A stretch of DNA of 64,000 nt from Streptomyces himalayensis subsp. himalayensis (GCF_013778455.1 NZ_JACEHE010000006.1:248001-312000); one strand, 5' to 3'. Numbered from the stretch's first letter, positions 16,612-25,979 are shown. Numbers and translations: made by a program. Notes: generated by a model from the letters alone, not told the origin.

Positions 16612-17325
16612 TCAGCTCTGGAAGAGGTCGATGCGGTTGCCGCTGGGGTCCGCCACGCAGGAAGAGCGTGGCTTCCAGGGCCTGTCGGCGGGGGGCTCGA
16701 TCTCGGCCGCGCCTGCGTCAAGCGCCCGTTTGTGGACCGTGTCGAGGTCGGCGACGAGAAGGCCGAACCGTGAGGGCCCGGCGGGCCCAGGATGGTTGGG
16801 CTCGTGCGCGACGGTCAGCAGGAAGAACTCCTCACCGGGCCAGGTCCCGATCTGGAAGGAGGAGATCTCCTCGTTGAACTCTGCCGCAAACACGTGCTCG
16901 TAGAAGGCTCTCGCCTCGCTGAGGCTGCGGACGTTGATGGTCACCTGGACGATGCGCGGGCTGGTCACCTGTGGCATGGCGACTCCATGTTCGATGTAGT
17001 GGTCCAGGGTGTGGACCATGCGGGACAGGGTGTGAGCACGTTCCGCCAACTCCTGCTGATGCCGGGTCAGGACGGCCTTGCGGGTGATGGGGTCCGGGTC
17101 GTCCAGGACCTGGCGCACTTCGTCGAGCGGCAGGTCGACCTTGCGCAGGGCGCCGATCAGCCGGGCGCGCTGAACCTGGTCGGGTCGGTAGCGGCGGTAT
17201 CCGGTGTCCGGGTCGACCACCGCTGGAGGTAGGAGTCCGACCTCGTCGTAGTGCCGCAAGGCATGGAGGGATAGACCACTCAGGAGTGCAAAGCCGCCGA
17301 TGCTCAGGAGGTTGTCGTTGCTCAC
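16612..17325 (-). CDS. MerR-family regulator fused to a VOC/glyoxalase domain
   Basis: A 237-residue two-domain protein. Residues 1-110 are a MerR winged helix (LLSIGGFALLSGLSLHALRH, then YDEVGLLPPA) with its coiled dimerisation helix. Residues about 120-237 are a vicinal-oxygen-chelate domain ending PSGNRIDLFQS. The VOC part may bind the inducing ligand directly. The gene is followed after 33 bp of non-coding space upstream by the monooxygenase gene on the same strand, so the regulator may be co-transcribed with or control that enzyme. Confidence 0.9.
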   Translation of the reverse strand: MSNDNLLSIGGFALLSGLSLHALRHYDEVGLLPPAVVDPDTGYRRYRPDQVQRARLIGALRKVDLPLDEVRQVLDDPDPITRKAVLTRHQQELAERAHTLSRMVHTLDHYIEHGVAMPQVTSPRIVQVTINVRSLSEARAFYEHVFAAEFNEEISSFQIGTWPGEEFFLLTVAHEPNHPGPAGPSRFGLLVADLDTVHKRALDAGAAEIEPPADRPWKPRSSCVADPSGNRIDLFQS

Positions 17326-17358
17326 TGGAACAGCATCGGGTTTCGGGTTGCCCGAGAG

Positions 17359-18834
17359 TCAACCGCTGCCGGGTGTCGCCGAACTCGATCGCGTCAGGCC
17401 CGCGTAGCGGTGTGCGACTCCGCCAGGAAGCAGGTATTCGGCCAGCAGGTTGCCGGCGCGGCGGGATGGCAACCCCATGTCGTGCAGGAGTTCGTCCGCG
17501 CAGTGGATGTCGTAGGGGCCGAAGTCGTAGCCGCCGGAGCCCGGCAGCACCTGCTCCTGCCAGGCCAGGCGAGCGTCGATGGCCTCCCGCATCTCCTGCT
17601 CGCCCGGGGTGGTGCGCAGCGTCTCCCGGAAATAGCAGGTCAGCCAGTGCGCGGTGAGTTCCATGCCCATGATGTTGTTGAAGACCTGCCGGAAACCGAC
17701 GAACCCCAGCCGGTCGGCGCTGGGTGGCACGATGCCTCGGTAGAGCCGCAGCCGCCCGGCGGAGTCGTGCACTGGCACTCTCGAATCCAGGAACGGGAAG
17801 ACTTTGTGGTGCCCCGTGGCGAACACGATGACATCCGCCGCCACTTCCTCGCCGGTCGCCAGTCGCAGCCCCTTGTCGGTATACGCCTCGACAGCACTGA
17901 CCTTGGGGGCGATCTGGCCGCGGCGGACGGCCCGCGCGTAGCCGTGTGGCATCACTCCCGCGTGGGCCAGGTGGAAGGGGAGCGCGTGAGCGGGCCGCAG
18001 CTGCTTCGGCAGCCGGTACAGCCCGGTGGAAATCAGCATGTCGCGGGTGATAAGCCACCACAGAGCCCGCTTGACCCGCTCGTCGATGCGGTCGATCGGA
18101 CGGATGCAGGCCGGATCGTGGTAGCGGGGCAGGAGCGCTTCACCGAGCCGGGTGAACAGGATCCACTTGTAGCCGACCAGCCCGAGCAGGAACCGCTCGG
18201 GGACCATCCAGTTCACCTTGCGCTGCACGAGGGTGGCCGAGGTCGCCTCACGTGCGGCGCGGGTGATCAGGTCCAATGCGGACTTGCCGCCGCCTACGAC
18301 TACCACGCGCCGGCCGGCGAATGTCCCGGCCCGCACCTCGTTGGAGTGCAGCACGGTCCCGCGGAACAGCTCACGCCCGGGCAGCTCGGGCATTTGGGCA
18401 TGATGATGAGCCCCACTGGCGACAACGACGTAGTCGAATGTCTCGTGATGAACCTCCGCCGTCTTGTCCCCGGCGGGCCGGGAGTCGATCAACCAGCCGG
18501 AGGCGCCCACCCGCCCAGGCCCGTCCACGGGCCGGATGGAGATCACCTCGGTGCCCGGTCGGACGCGGCCCAGCACACCGAAGGTCTCGGCGTAGTTCTC
18601 CAGGTAGCGTTGCGTGTCCACCGCACTGGCGAAGTGCAAGCGGTTGGGCAGGTCCGCGAACTCGAAGATGCGGAGCGCGGACTGGTTGGCCAGCCCGTCG
18701 TAGCAGCCCTCTGACGACCATATCCCGCCGACCTGCTGGTACTTGTCGAAGACCGTGACGTCGAAGCCGTTCTCCAGCAGCACCTTGGCGGTGACGATTC
18801 CCCCGGGGCCGGCCCCGACAACACACACTCTCAT
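17359..18834 (-). CDS. Flavin-containing monooxygenase
   Basis: A 491-residue FMO/Baeyer-Villiger-like enzyme using FAD and NADPH. The FAD motif is VCVVGAGPGGIVTAKVLLEN, the NADPH motif VVVVGGGKSALDL, and between them FRGTVLHSNEV resembles the FMO signature FxGxxxHxxxY/F. A second FMO hallmark is IVFATGHHKVFPFLDS. ATG at 18834 has GGAGGG ten bases upstream. The MerR-VOC regulator follows it on the same strand. Substrate unknown; detoxification or tailoring chemistry are both possible. Confidence 0.9.
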   Translation of the reverse strand: MRVCVVGAGPGGIVTAKVLLENGFDVTVFDKYQQVGGIWSSEGCYDGLANQSALRIFEFADLPNRLHFASAVDTQRYLENYAETFGVLGRVRPGTEVISIRPVDGPGRVGASGWLIDSRPAGDKTAEVHHETFDYVVVASGAHHHAQMPELPGRELFRGTVLHSNEVRAGTFAGRRVVVVGGGKSALDLITRAAREATSATLVQRKVNWMVPERFLLGLVGYKWILFTRLGEALLPRYHDPACIRPIDRIDERVKRALWWLITRDMLISTGLYRLPKQLRPAHALPFHLAHAGVMPHGYARAVRRGQIAPKVSAVEAYTDKGLRLATGEEVAADVIVFATGHHKVFPFLDSRVPVHDSAGRLRLYRGIVPPSADRLGFVGFRQVFNNIMGMELTAHWLTCYFRETLRTTPGEQEMREAIDARLAWQEQVLPGSGGYDFGPYDIHCADELLHDMGLPSRRAGNLLAEYLLPGGVAHRYAGLTRSSSATPGSG

Positions 18835-18954
18835 CAGCTGCCACCCTCCGCGGGGATCGGCGCATCCAGCTCGCTCATCATCCCAGTTGCGGACCCCCCA
18901 TGCCCAGCGTATGGCCACAGTGCCTGAGGCAGCAGCCAGCTCGGTGACAGCTCG

Positions 18955-19236
18955 TCAAGTCACGGTGAGGTGCAGGACGTACCGCTCTCCGGTGCGGATC
19001 CCACCGGCCAGATTCGTCGTGCGAGACGCCGTCGGTCCGGACCCAGGCCCGAGGTGTGGATGATGGCGTAGACGCCCCATCCTGGCTGGTACGTCCTGGG
19101 GCCGGCCGCTTCGGCGATGAGGCCCGCTGCCAGTCGGTTCCTTCCGCGCCCGGCCGGGCGAGCTGTCCGGCGGCCAGCAGCAGCACGTGGCGATCGCACG
19201 AGCGAGGTCGCGGTAGGCGGACTGGGCCGGCGTCAC
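18955..19236 (-). pseudogene. Probable damaged partner gene of the upstream hypothetical protein
   Basis: A GTG at 19236 overlaps the stop of the preceding gene in a GTGA arrangement and reads TPAQSAYRDLARAIAT. The middle makes better protein sense in another frame (AEAAGPRTYQPGWGVYAIIH, then TSGLGPD), and the end returns to the first frame (GGIRTGERYVLHLTVT, stop). That pattern fits two compensating indels in a formerly coupled gene. The first frame is in fact open throughout, so a 93-residue protein could still be made. No family recognised. Confidence 0.35.
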
Positions 19237-19721
19237 CACGTCAGAGTCAGCGAACCTCCGACCGGCAGCGTGTGCCAGCGGTCGGCGTAGTCGTCGAACC
19301 GGGACACGATCCGGTCGACCACCGGGGGGATCTCCCCCGCCGTCACATACGCCGGCAGCTCCCGCGCGTGGCCGTGCCGCACCTCCCACACGGGTACGGC
19401 GATGCCCGCCAGCTCCTCCGACCTGGCCATGTCGGCCTTCGCCTGGTGGGACGACTTCACTCGCTTCGACTTGCGGCGCCGGGCGGCCTTGGCGCGCTCC
19501 GCGGGGTCGGCGGGCCAGAACAGGCCGTTGTCACCGGCGGCCAGCCGCCCGTAGACCCCGAGCGTGATGCCCGCCTCCGCCTCGACGAGGAAGTGCACCA
19601 GGTCGTGCGGGAGATACGGATGCCCGCCGGGCCCGTTGCGCGGGGCGAGCGCGGCACCGGTGTCGCGGTGCACGGCGATTTCGTAGCTCGTACCGGGACC
19701 CTTGGTGAAAACGACGCGCAT
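19233..19721 (-). CDS. Conserved hypothetical protein
   Basis: 162 residues, soluble. It starts MRVVFTKGPGTSYEIAVHRD and has a basic middle (AARRRKSKRVKSS) and a C-terminal region rich in Trp, Val and Asp ending SLTLTW. I do not recognise the family with certainty; similar proteins are common in Streptomyces. It is followed by a GTGA-overlapped, probably damaged, downstream reading frame, which implies a former two-gene operon. Confidence 0.7.
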   Translation of the reverse strand: MRVVFTKGPGTSYEIAVHRDTGAALAPRNGPGGHPYLPHDLVHFLVEAEAGITLGVYGRLAAGDNGLFWPADPAERAKAARRRKSKRVKSSHQAKADMARSEELAGIAVPVWEVRHGHARELPAYVTAGEIPPVVDRIVSRFDDYADRWHTLPVGGSLTLTW

Positions 19722-19832
19722 GCCCGGCACGGTAGGTGACGGTCGCGGCCGCACGCCACGTGTTTTCCGGCGCGCGCAGCGGGGGCATCCAGGTCGGCAC
19801 GCCAACGCTGATGGTGTCCGGCAATCCGTTGA

Positions 19833-20366
19833 TCAGCCGACATGGGAGGCGATGGTTCGCGCACACACCAGGGACTCGGTATGCGTCGTGTCCACCTCCA
19901 GGTCATAGATCACCCCCTCGTGAACCGAATCCGCCTGCAACGCGGCCATTCCCTGGACCCGGTCTCCGCGTGCGACCTCACGGCCCGCGGCGACCGCACT
20001 CTCACACTTGACGCCGACCCACAGCACGGCCAGATCGCCAAGTGCCTTCTGCCACCGTTGCTGAGACGCCGCTCCGCCGAGGAAGACGTCATCGATGATG
20101 ACCCGGGCGCCTGCACGGGCCATCGCCGCGACGCCCTCCATCCATGCCGCCTCCAGCGCCATGAAGTCCGCCCCGACGCTCACCACGCCGTCCGCCGCGA
20201 TCTCGATCCCCTCGTCCGACGCCTGCATCTTCGCGGGCATCGCGTCGACGAATGAATCGACCCCGAACGCCAGCCACGGATCCGGCAGTACGGCCTGCAG
20301 GCACCGTACGATCCCGGACTTCCCCGAGCTGGAACCACCGTTGAGAATGATCATCTGAGTCGTCAC
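19833..20366 (-). CDS. Chloramphenicol phosphotransferase-like P-loop kinase
   Basis: A 177-residue P-loop protein of the CPT family. Walker A is [20 protein letters not shown] and the next conserved block is [20 protein letters not shown] proper inactivates chloramphenicol by phosphorylation, but most relatives have unknown small-molecule substrates. The start is GTG at 20366 with TACTGT six bases upstream (20373-20378), fitting a leaderless mRNA; ATG at 20354 is an alternative. Confidence 0.78.
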   Translation of the reverse strand: MTTQMIILNGGSSSGKSGIVRCLQAVLPDPWLAFGVDSFVDAMPAKMQASDEGIEIAADGVVSVGADFMALEAAWMEGVAAMARAGARVIIDDVFLGGAASQQRWQKALGDLAVLWVGVKCESAVAAGREVARGDRVQGMAALQADSVHEGVIYDLEVDTTHTESLVCARTIASHVG

Positions 20367-20543
20367 CGCGCCACAGTAGGTCGCGTCCCACACGGCAGGA
20401 AACGAATATCGGCAAGCACGCCAAGAACGACCTCTTCCGACCGCAGGCCAAGCCCACAGGTGGTGATCCTGCGGTGGCGCGGTTGAAGGCGACTTCATCG
20501 CCGCTCGTACGGGACCACTACGACGACAGGGACCGATCGGTGC

Positions 20544-21416
20544 TCAGCGGTGCGGTACCACGGCGACGGGGCAGGCCGCATGGTGCAGAGCGGCGTGGGC
20601 GACGGACCCGATGTGAGTGCCGATGGGGGAACGACGTACCCGGCGTCCGACCACGAGCAACTCCGCGCGGGAGGCGGCCGACAGCAGCACCTGTCCCGCG
20701 CTGCCGATTTCGACATGCTCGATCACCGGCACGCCGGGGAACCGCTCCCGCAGCGGTGCGAGCGCCTCGCCCAGTGCCTTCTTCTCGAACGGCTCCAGCC
20801 CTCCCGCCTCGTCGAGGAGCCGCATCGAACCCGGGCTGTACGCGTAGAGGGGCGGCAGACTCCACGCACGCACCGCTCGTACAGTAGCGCCTCGCGCGGC
20901 CGCAGCCTCGAAGGCGAATGCAAGAACGTCTTCGCTGTCCTCCGGACCGCCCTGCTGGCCCACAACTACCTCGCGGCCTTCGAGACCATCTGTCTCCCCG
21001 TGGTGGGCCCGGACCAAGACGACCGGCCTCGTCGCGGCCGCGATCACCTGCTGACCGTACGAGCCGAGCAGGAAGCCGACAAGGGCGCCGTGCCCTCGGG
21101 ATCCAAGCACCAGCATGTCCGACCGCGCGGCCTCGTTCAGCAGAGCGTCGACCGGCGTGCCCGAGAGCAATTCGGCCGTGACGGGCAGGTCCGGGTACCG
21201 ACCGGCCACGCGTGATTCGGCTTCCCGTAGTACGGCCTGGGCCGACTGGGCCTGAGCCTCTCTGTCCTGCACAAGAGGCAGGTCCAGGCGCTGCCAGAGC
21301 CAGGCGTGCGCGATACGGAGCGGCGCCCCGCGCAGCGTGGCTTCGCGGGCCGCCCACTCGGCCGCGGCCAGGCTTTCAGGGGATCCGTCCACTCCGACAG
21401 AGATTGCGAGGGTCAC
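20544..21416 (-). CDS. Universal stress protein, two tandem UspA domains
   Basis: A 290-residue protein with two Usp domains (about 1-145 and 155-290). The first has ISVGVDGSPESLAAAEWAA and a nucleotide loop LGSRGHGALVGFLLGS. The second ends VGRRVRRSPIGTHIGSVA, where the usual G-x2-G-x9-G-S/T ATP-binding motif is recognisable. Such tandem proteins are typical of dormancy and hypoxia stress in actinobacteria. The GTG start at 21416 has GGAGG upstream. Confidence 0.93.
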   Translation of the reverse strand: MTLAISVGVDGSPESLAAAEWAAREATLRGAPLRIAHAWLWQRLDLPLVQDREAQAQSAQAVLREAESRVAGRYPDLPVTAELLSGTPVDALLNEAARSDMLVLGSRGHGALVGFLLGSYGQQVIAAATRPVVLVRAHHGETDGLEGREVVVGQQGGPEDSEDVLAFAFEAAAARGATVRAVRAWSLPPLYAYSPGSMRLLDEAGGLEPFEKKALGEALAPLRERFPGVPVIEHVEIGSAGQVLLSAASRAELLVVGRRVRRSPIGTHIGSVAHAALHHAACPVAVVPHR

Positions 21417-21800
21417 GGGTTGGCCTCCGTACGTTTCATGGGCACGGCCTCTCAGCCGTCCCTGTCTCCTTCCAGCATCGGGGGGAGCGGGGGCTGTGGC
21501 ACAAGGGCCGGTCGGCCCCTCCAGCCGGGCCCATCAGCGATGCTCGGCCGGGTGATCTTCGACCGTTGGGGAAACCCGGAGCGGCTTCCGCTGGCATGAC
21601 GGTCCAGACCTCCCGAGGGCCGGCCGTGTGGGCGACGGTTTTGGGACGCGGTACCACGTTCCGGAAACGCGTTCAGTGCTGTTAGCCCGAACAGCGGGAG
21701 TCTGATCGAACGCATCGCGAGCGGACGGCCTCAAGCCGTGGTCCAATGCGCCGATGCACCCTGCGTGAGAGTTCTGCTGTACCTGCTCCGACGTGCCGGA

Positions 21801-22715
21801 ATGCGCACTGACCGCCGCCGGGGAGCACGGTTCACACGGGTAGCGGCGCTGCTGTCCGTGGCCATCGGGTTCCCGATGATCGCCCTGCTTCCGAGTGCTT
21901 CCGCCGAGCTGTCCGGGAGATCCACCGTGCCGGCGAGCGCCGCGAAGTCGGCCGAGGAATTCGGCATCGGCAGGCTGCACGCGTGGGGAGACAATGCCGG
22001 GGGGCAGCTGGGTCTGGGTGACAAGACCGACCGCCCCAGCGCTACGCAGGTGGGCACCTTCAGCGACTGGCAGCGGGTGGCGGTCGGGCCGGGGCATTCG
22101 TGCGCCGCCCGTCTGGACTCGCTGTGGTGTTCGGGGATGAACAACTTCGGTCAGCTGGGGCTCGGCGACAACACTCAGCGCCTCACGATGACGCAGGTCG
22201 GTGCCAGTACGACCTGGGCGGCGATCGCCGTCGGCGAGAACCACACCTGCGCGACCCGGGCGAGCGGGACGCTGTACTGCTGGGGCAGGAACCAACTCGG
22301 CCAGGTCGGACTGGGTGACGCCGTCAACCGCAACACCCCGGTCCAGGTCGGCACCGCCTCGGACTGGGTGGCCCTCTCGGCAGGGTTCGACTACACCTGC
22401 GGCATCCGAGGCGACCGCACCCTGTGGTGCTGGGGACGCAACGCCAGCGGTCAGCTCGGGCTCGGTGACACGACCGACCGCAACAGCTCCGTCCAAGTGG
22501 GTACCGCCACCTATTGGGCGACCGTCTCTGCCGGCCGGGCGCACACCTGCGGGGTGCGCGTCGGGAACATCGTGTCGTGCTGGGGCGCCAACGCAGACGG
22601 GCAGCTCGGCCTGGGCGACACGACCGCCCGCAACACACCCACCCAGGTTCCCGGACTGAGGGCCCGCCCGATGAGAACAGGCTCCAACTCCTACAGCAAC
22701 CAGTCGGTGTCCTGA
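21801..22715 (+). CDS. Secreted RCC1-repeat beta-propeller protein
   Basis: A 304-residue protein with a signal peptide (RFTRVAALLSVAIGFPMIAL, cleavage near SASA) and five RCC1-like repeats of about 50 residues. Repeated features are CWGRNxxGQLGLGD, xTPxQVG and AGxxHTC. Each repeat carries two Cys that may pair outside the cell. Seven blades is usual, so this is a short or incomplete propeller. ATG at 21801 is preferred because it opens the signal peptide; GTG at 21738 is an upstream alternative. Partner or function unknown. Confidence 0.8.
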   Translation: MRTDRRRGARFTRVAALLSVAIGFPMIALLPSASAELSGRSTVPASAAKSAEEFGIGRLHAWGDNAGGQLGLGDKTDRPSATQVGTFSDWQRVAVGPGHSCAARLDSLWCSGMNNFGQLGLGDNTQRLTMTQVGASTTWAAIAVGENHTCATRASGTLYCWGRNQLGQVGLGDAVNRNTPVQVGTASDWVALSAGFDYTCGIRGDRTLWCWGRNASGQLGLGDTTDRNSSVQVGTATYWATVSAGRAHTCGVRVGNIVSCWGANADGQLGLGDTTARNTPTQVPGLRARPMRTGSNSYSNQSVS

Positions 22716-22858
22716 ACTCGGCCGGAGTCGAACCAGCCGGATGAACCGTGCAGCCGACCTCACCTTGCCATCAGCCCGTACATCAACGTCACCGTCGAGG
22801 ACGGCACCGGCGGCTCGTTCGACTCCTGCGACGGCTTCACGCCCGCCGGCGCCGTCGA

Positions 22859-23911
22859 CTACGACGACACGCTCGAGGACGCGTCCGGTGCCGTGCCGTC
22901 GTCTGCGACCAGGTGGCACGACACCTCCCGGCCGCCGCCCGGCAGGACCCGCAGCTCCGGCACCTCGGCACGGCAGCGTTCTACGGCCAGCGGACAGCGC
23001 GTGTGGAAGCGGCAGCCGGGCGGAGGGTCGAGCGGGCTCGGCAGTTCGCCGCTCAGCACGATGCGCTGCCGCGAGCGCTGCTCGGCCGGGTCCGGAACGG
23101 GCGCCGCGGACAGCAGCGCCTGGGTGTACGGATGCTTGGGGTGGGCGAACAGCTCGGACGTCGGCGCCTGTTCGACGATCTGGCCGAGATACATCACGGC
23201 GATCCGGTCGGCGAGGAACTCGACGGCCGCGAGGTCGTGTGTGATGAACAGGCAGCCGAAGCCACGGTCACGCTGCAGGTCGGCGAGCAGGTTGAGCACC
23301 GACGCCTGCACCGAGACGTCGAGTGCCGAGGTCGGCTCGTCGGCGACGAGCAGGTCGGGGTCGACGGACAGCGCACGGGCGATGGAGATGCGCTGCCGCT
23401 GCCCGCCGGACAGTTCGTGCGGATGCCGGTGGGCGTGCTCGGGGCGCAGCCCGACCTGCTCGAGGAGTTCCGCGACACGCGCGCGTGCCGCTTCCCCCTT
23501 GGCGAGCCCGTGCAGTCTCAGCGGTTCGGCGATGATCGACCCGACGGTCATCCGCGGATCGAGCGACGACGAGGGGTCCTGGAAGACGAGGTGGAAGTCC
23601 TTGCGCAGGGGGCGCAGGGCGCGCCGCGACATCCGCGTGATGTCGCGGCCGTTGATGCGTACGGTGCCGCCGGTGGGCTCGTCGAGGCGGACCGCACAGC
23701 GTCCGACGGTGGACTTGCCACTGCCCGACTCGCCGACGAGGCCCACGACCTCGCCGCGGCCGACGGACAGGGTGACGCCGTCGGCGGCGCGTACGGTGCC
23801 GCCGGAGCCGCTGAAGTGGCGTTCCAGGCCGACGAGTTCGAGCACGGGGTGCGGCGCGCGCCCGTCGGTGGTGTCGGCGGTGGCGGTGGTCGCCGTGTTC
23901 GCGGTGGTCAC
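22859..23911 (-). CDS. Oligopeptide/dipeptide-type ABC transporter ATPase (DppF/OppF)
   Basis: A 350-residue ATP-binding subunit. Walker A is GLVGESGSGKSTVGR, the signature LSGGQRQRISIARAL, and Walker B LLVADEPTSALD. The C-terminal oligo-dipeptide domain has the Cys cluster CRFHTRCPLAVERC found in Opp/Dpp ATPases. GTG at 23911 overlaps the stop of the DppD-like gene by 4 bp. It is the last gene of a five-gene importer operon. Confidence 0.93.
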   Translation of the reverse strand: MTTANTATTATADTTDGRAPHPVLELVGLERHFSGSGGTVRAADGVTLSVGRGEVVGLVGESGSGKSTVGRCAVRLDEPTGGTVRINGRDITRMSRRALRPLRKDFHLVFQDPSSSLDPRMTVGSIIAEPLRLHGLAKGEAARARVAELLEQVGLRPEHAHRHPHELSGGQRQRISIARALSVDPDLLVADEPTSALDVSVQASVLNLLADLQRDRGFGCLFITHDLAAVEFLADRIAVMYLGQIVEQAPTSELFAHPKHPYTQALLSAAPVPDPAEQRSRQRIVLSGELPSPLDPPPGCRFHTRCPLAVERCRAEVPELRVLPGGGREVSCHLVADDGTAPDASSSVSS

Positions 23912-25095
23912 TGTCCGGCCTCCTGGTTGATGCGCTGGAGCGCGACGTCGTGCGGGTGCCAGCAGGCCGCCCGGTGCGCGGCGTCCGCGCCCACATCGGC
24001 CGCGACGGCCTTGAAGCCCGGGCGGCCCGACGTGCACTGGTCGTCCGCGAACGCGCAGCGCGGGGCGAAGGTGCAGGCGTCGGGCTGTTCGTCGAGGCTC
24101 GGAACGAGGCCCGGGATCTCGGGCAGCCGGCGCTTGCCGGCGGGCCGGAGTGCCGCTCCCGGCGCCGCCGCCACGCCGGGTTCGAGCACCGCACCCGGCC
24201 CCGCTGCCACTCCCCGCCCGGCCACCACGCCGGGCCTGAGCACCGCGCCGAGCAGCCCGCGCGTGTACGGGTGCCGGGGACCCTCGAAGAGCTCGTGCAC
24301 CGGGGCTTGTTCGACGGGCCGTCCCGCGTACATCACGAGGACCCTGTCGGCGATGTCCGCCACGACCCCCAGATCGTGGGTGATGAGCACGACGGCGGTG
24401 CCGAGGCGTTCCCGCAGGGACTGCAGGACCTCGAGGATGCCCGCCTGGACGGTGACGTCGAGGGCGGTCGTCGGCTCGTCGGCGATGAGCACGGCCGGGT
24501 CGCAGGCGACCGCGACGGCGATCATCACACGCTGCCGCATGCCGCCGCTGAGCTGGTGCGGGTACTCGTCGATGCGCTGCCGGGGTGCCGGTATGCCCAC
24601 CAGGTCGAGGAGTTCGACGGCACGCGCGCGTGCCTGCTTCTTCGTCAGCCCCTGGTGGCGGCGGAGTACCTCGCCGATCTGGCGTCCGACCGTCAGGACC
24701 GGATTCAGCGACGTCATCGGCTCCTGGAAGATCATCGCGATGTCCTTGCCGCGGACCCGCCCCAGTTCCTTGTCTCCGGCCCCGGCGAGTTCGCGTCCGG
24801 CGAGCCGGATCGACCCGGTGATGCCCGCCGTGGGTGGCAGCAGCCCCATCACGGCCATCGCGGCCACGGACTTGCCGCATCCCGACTCTCCCACCACGGC
24901 GAGCACCTCACCTGCCGCGAGGTCGTACGACAGGTGGTCGACGGCGTGCACGGTGCGGTCGCCGGACCGGAACGACACCGACAGGTCCCGCACGCTCAGC
25001 ACGGGGGCGTCCGGGGCCACCGCCGCGGCGGTGGCAGCGCCGGCAGGCACGCCGGCGGTGGTGTCCGGGGTCTCGGGGGCGTCAGGCGTACTCAT
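23908..25095 (-). CDS. Oligopeptide/dipeptide-type ABC transporter ATPase (DppD/OppD)
   Basis: A 395-residue ATPase partner of the DppF-like subunit. Walker A is VVGESGCGKSVAAMAV, the signature LSGGMRQRVMIA, and Walker B VLIADEPTTALD. Between the ATPase core and the C-terminal Cys cluster CTFAPRCAFADDQC it carries an unusual Gly/Ala/Val/Pro-rich insertion (about residues 290-325), not expected in the family. ATG at 25095 overlaps the upstream permease stop by 4 bp. Confidence 0.93.
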   Translation of the reverse strand: MSTPDAPETPDTTAGVPAGAATAAAVAPDAPVLSVRDLSVSFRSGDRTVHAVDHLSYDLAAGEVLAVVGESGCGKSVAAMAVMGLLPPTAGITGSIRLAGRELAGAGDKELGRVRGKDIAMIFQEPMTSLNPVLTVGRQIGEVLRRHQGLTKKQARARAVELLDLVGIPAPRQRIDEYPHQLSGGMRQRVMIAVAVACDPAVLIADEPTTALDVTVQAGILEVLQSLRERLGTAVVLITHDLGVVADIADRVLVMYAGRPVEQAPVHELFEGPRHPYTRGLLGAVLRPGVVAGRGVAAGPGAVLEPGVAAAPGAALRPAGKRRLPEIPGLVPSLDEQPDACTFAPRCAFADDQCTSGRPGFKAVAADVGADAAHRAACWHPHDVALQRINQEAGQ

Positions 25096-25979
25096 CGGGT
25101 GCCTCCACGGGGATCGAGGACGTCGCGCAGCCCGTCGCCGAGCAGATTGAACGCGAGGGTCGCCGCGACGATGGCGAGGCCGGGGAAGACCGCCATCCAG
25201 GGCGCGGGCGCGAGGAACGCCTGGGCGCTCGACAGCATCACGCCGAGCGAGGGGTCGGGCGGCTGCACGCCCAGGCCCAGGAAGCTGAGCATGGCCTCGC
25301 CGATGATCGCGGACGGAATGCCGACGGTCGCCTGGACGATGAGCGCCGAGGTGGCGTTGGGCAGGATGTGGCGCAGGAGCACGGTTCCGTCGCCGCCGCC
25401 GTTGGCGACGGCCGCCGCCACATAGTCGGCGTGGGCCAGGCGAAGCGTCTCCGCGCGCGTGATCCTGATGACCGCGGGCGTCTGCGCGATGCCGATCGCG
25501 ATCGTCGCATTGGTGAGCGAGGGCCCGAGGACCGCGGCCAGTCCGACGGCCAGCACCAGGAAGGGGAAGGCGAGCAGGGTGTCGGTGAGCCGGGAGACGG
25601 CGCTGTCCGCGACTTTCCCGTAGTAGCCCGCGAGCAGGCCGAGCGGTACGCCGACGAGGAAGGCCAGTACGACCGCCAGCAGGCCCACCTGCATGGAGGC
25701 GCGCGCCCCGTGGATGACACGGGAGAGCTGGTCGCGGCCGAGGTCGTCGGTGCCGAGCCAGTGCGCCCAGCCGGGTGCCGACAGCGCGTTGTCGAAGTCG
25801 GGCCGGGCGGGGTCGTAGGGCGCGACGAGGGGTGCGAACAGGGCGGCGAGGACGAACACGGCTGCGATCACGGCACCGGTCATCGCAAGCCGGTTCGTGC
25901 GGAGGGCCTTCAGCTTGGCGCTGCCGGTTCCCCTGGCCCTCATGTCCCGTATCGCTGTCGCGACGGCTGCCGTGGTCAC
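25092..25979 (-). CDS. Oligopeptide/dipeptide-type ABC permease (DppC/OppC)
   Basis: A 295-residue inner-membrane permease. An N-terminal cytoplasmic tail leads to the first helix (LAMTGAVIAAVFVLAALFAP) and the family motif HWLGTDDLGRDQLSRVIHGA. The EAA-loop region is ADYVAAAVANGGGDGTVLLR. GTG at 25979 overlaps the upstream permease gene stop by 4 bp. Confidence 0.92.
   Translation of the reverse strand: MTTAAVATAIRDMRARGTGSAKLKALRTNRLAMTGAVIAAVFVLAALFAPLVAPYDPARPDFDNALSAPGWAHWLGTDDLGRDQLSRVIHGARASMQVGLLAVVLAFLVGVPLGLLAGYYGKVADSAVSRLTDTLLAFPFLVLAVGLAAVLGPSLTNATIAIGIAQTPAVIRITRAETLRLAHADYVAAAVANGGGDGTVLLRHILPNATSALIVQATVGIPSAIIGEAMLSFLGLGVQPPDPSLGVMLSSAQAFLAPAPWMAVFPGLAIVAATLAFNLLGDGLRDVLDPRGGTR

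Noticed and set aside
22859..24880. A single 673-residue ABC ATPase fusion
   Set aside because: The first 320 codons are an out-of-frame reading of the DppD-like gene. The real DppF-like gene starts at GTG 23911 with a GTGA overlap.
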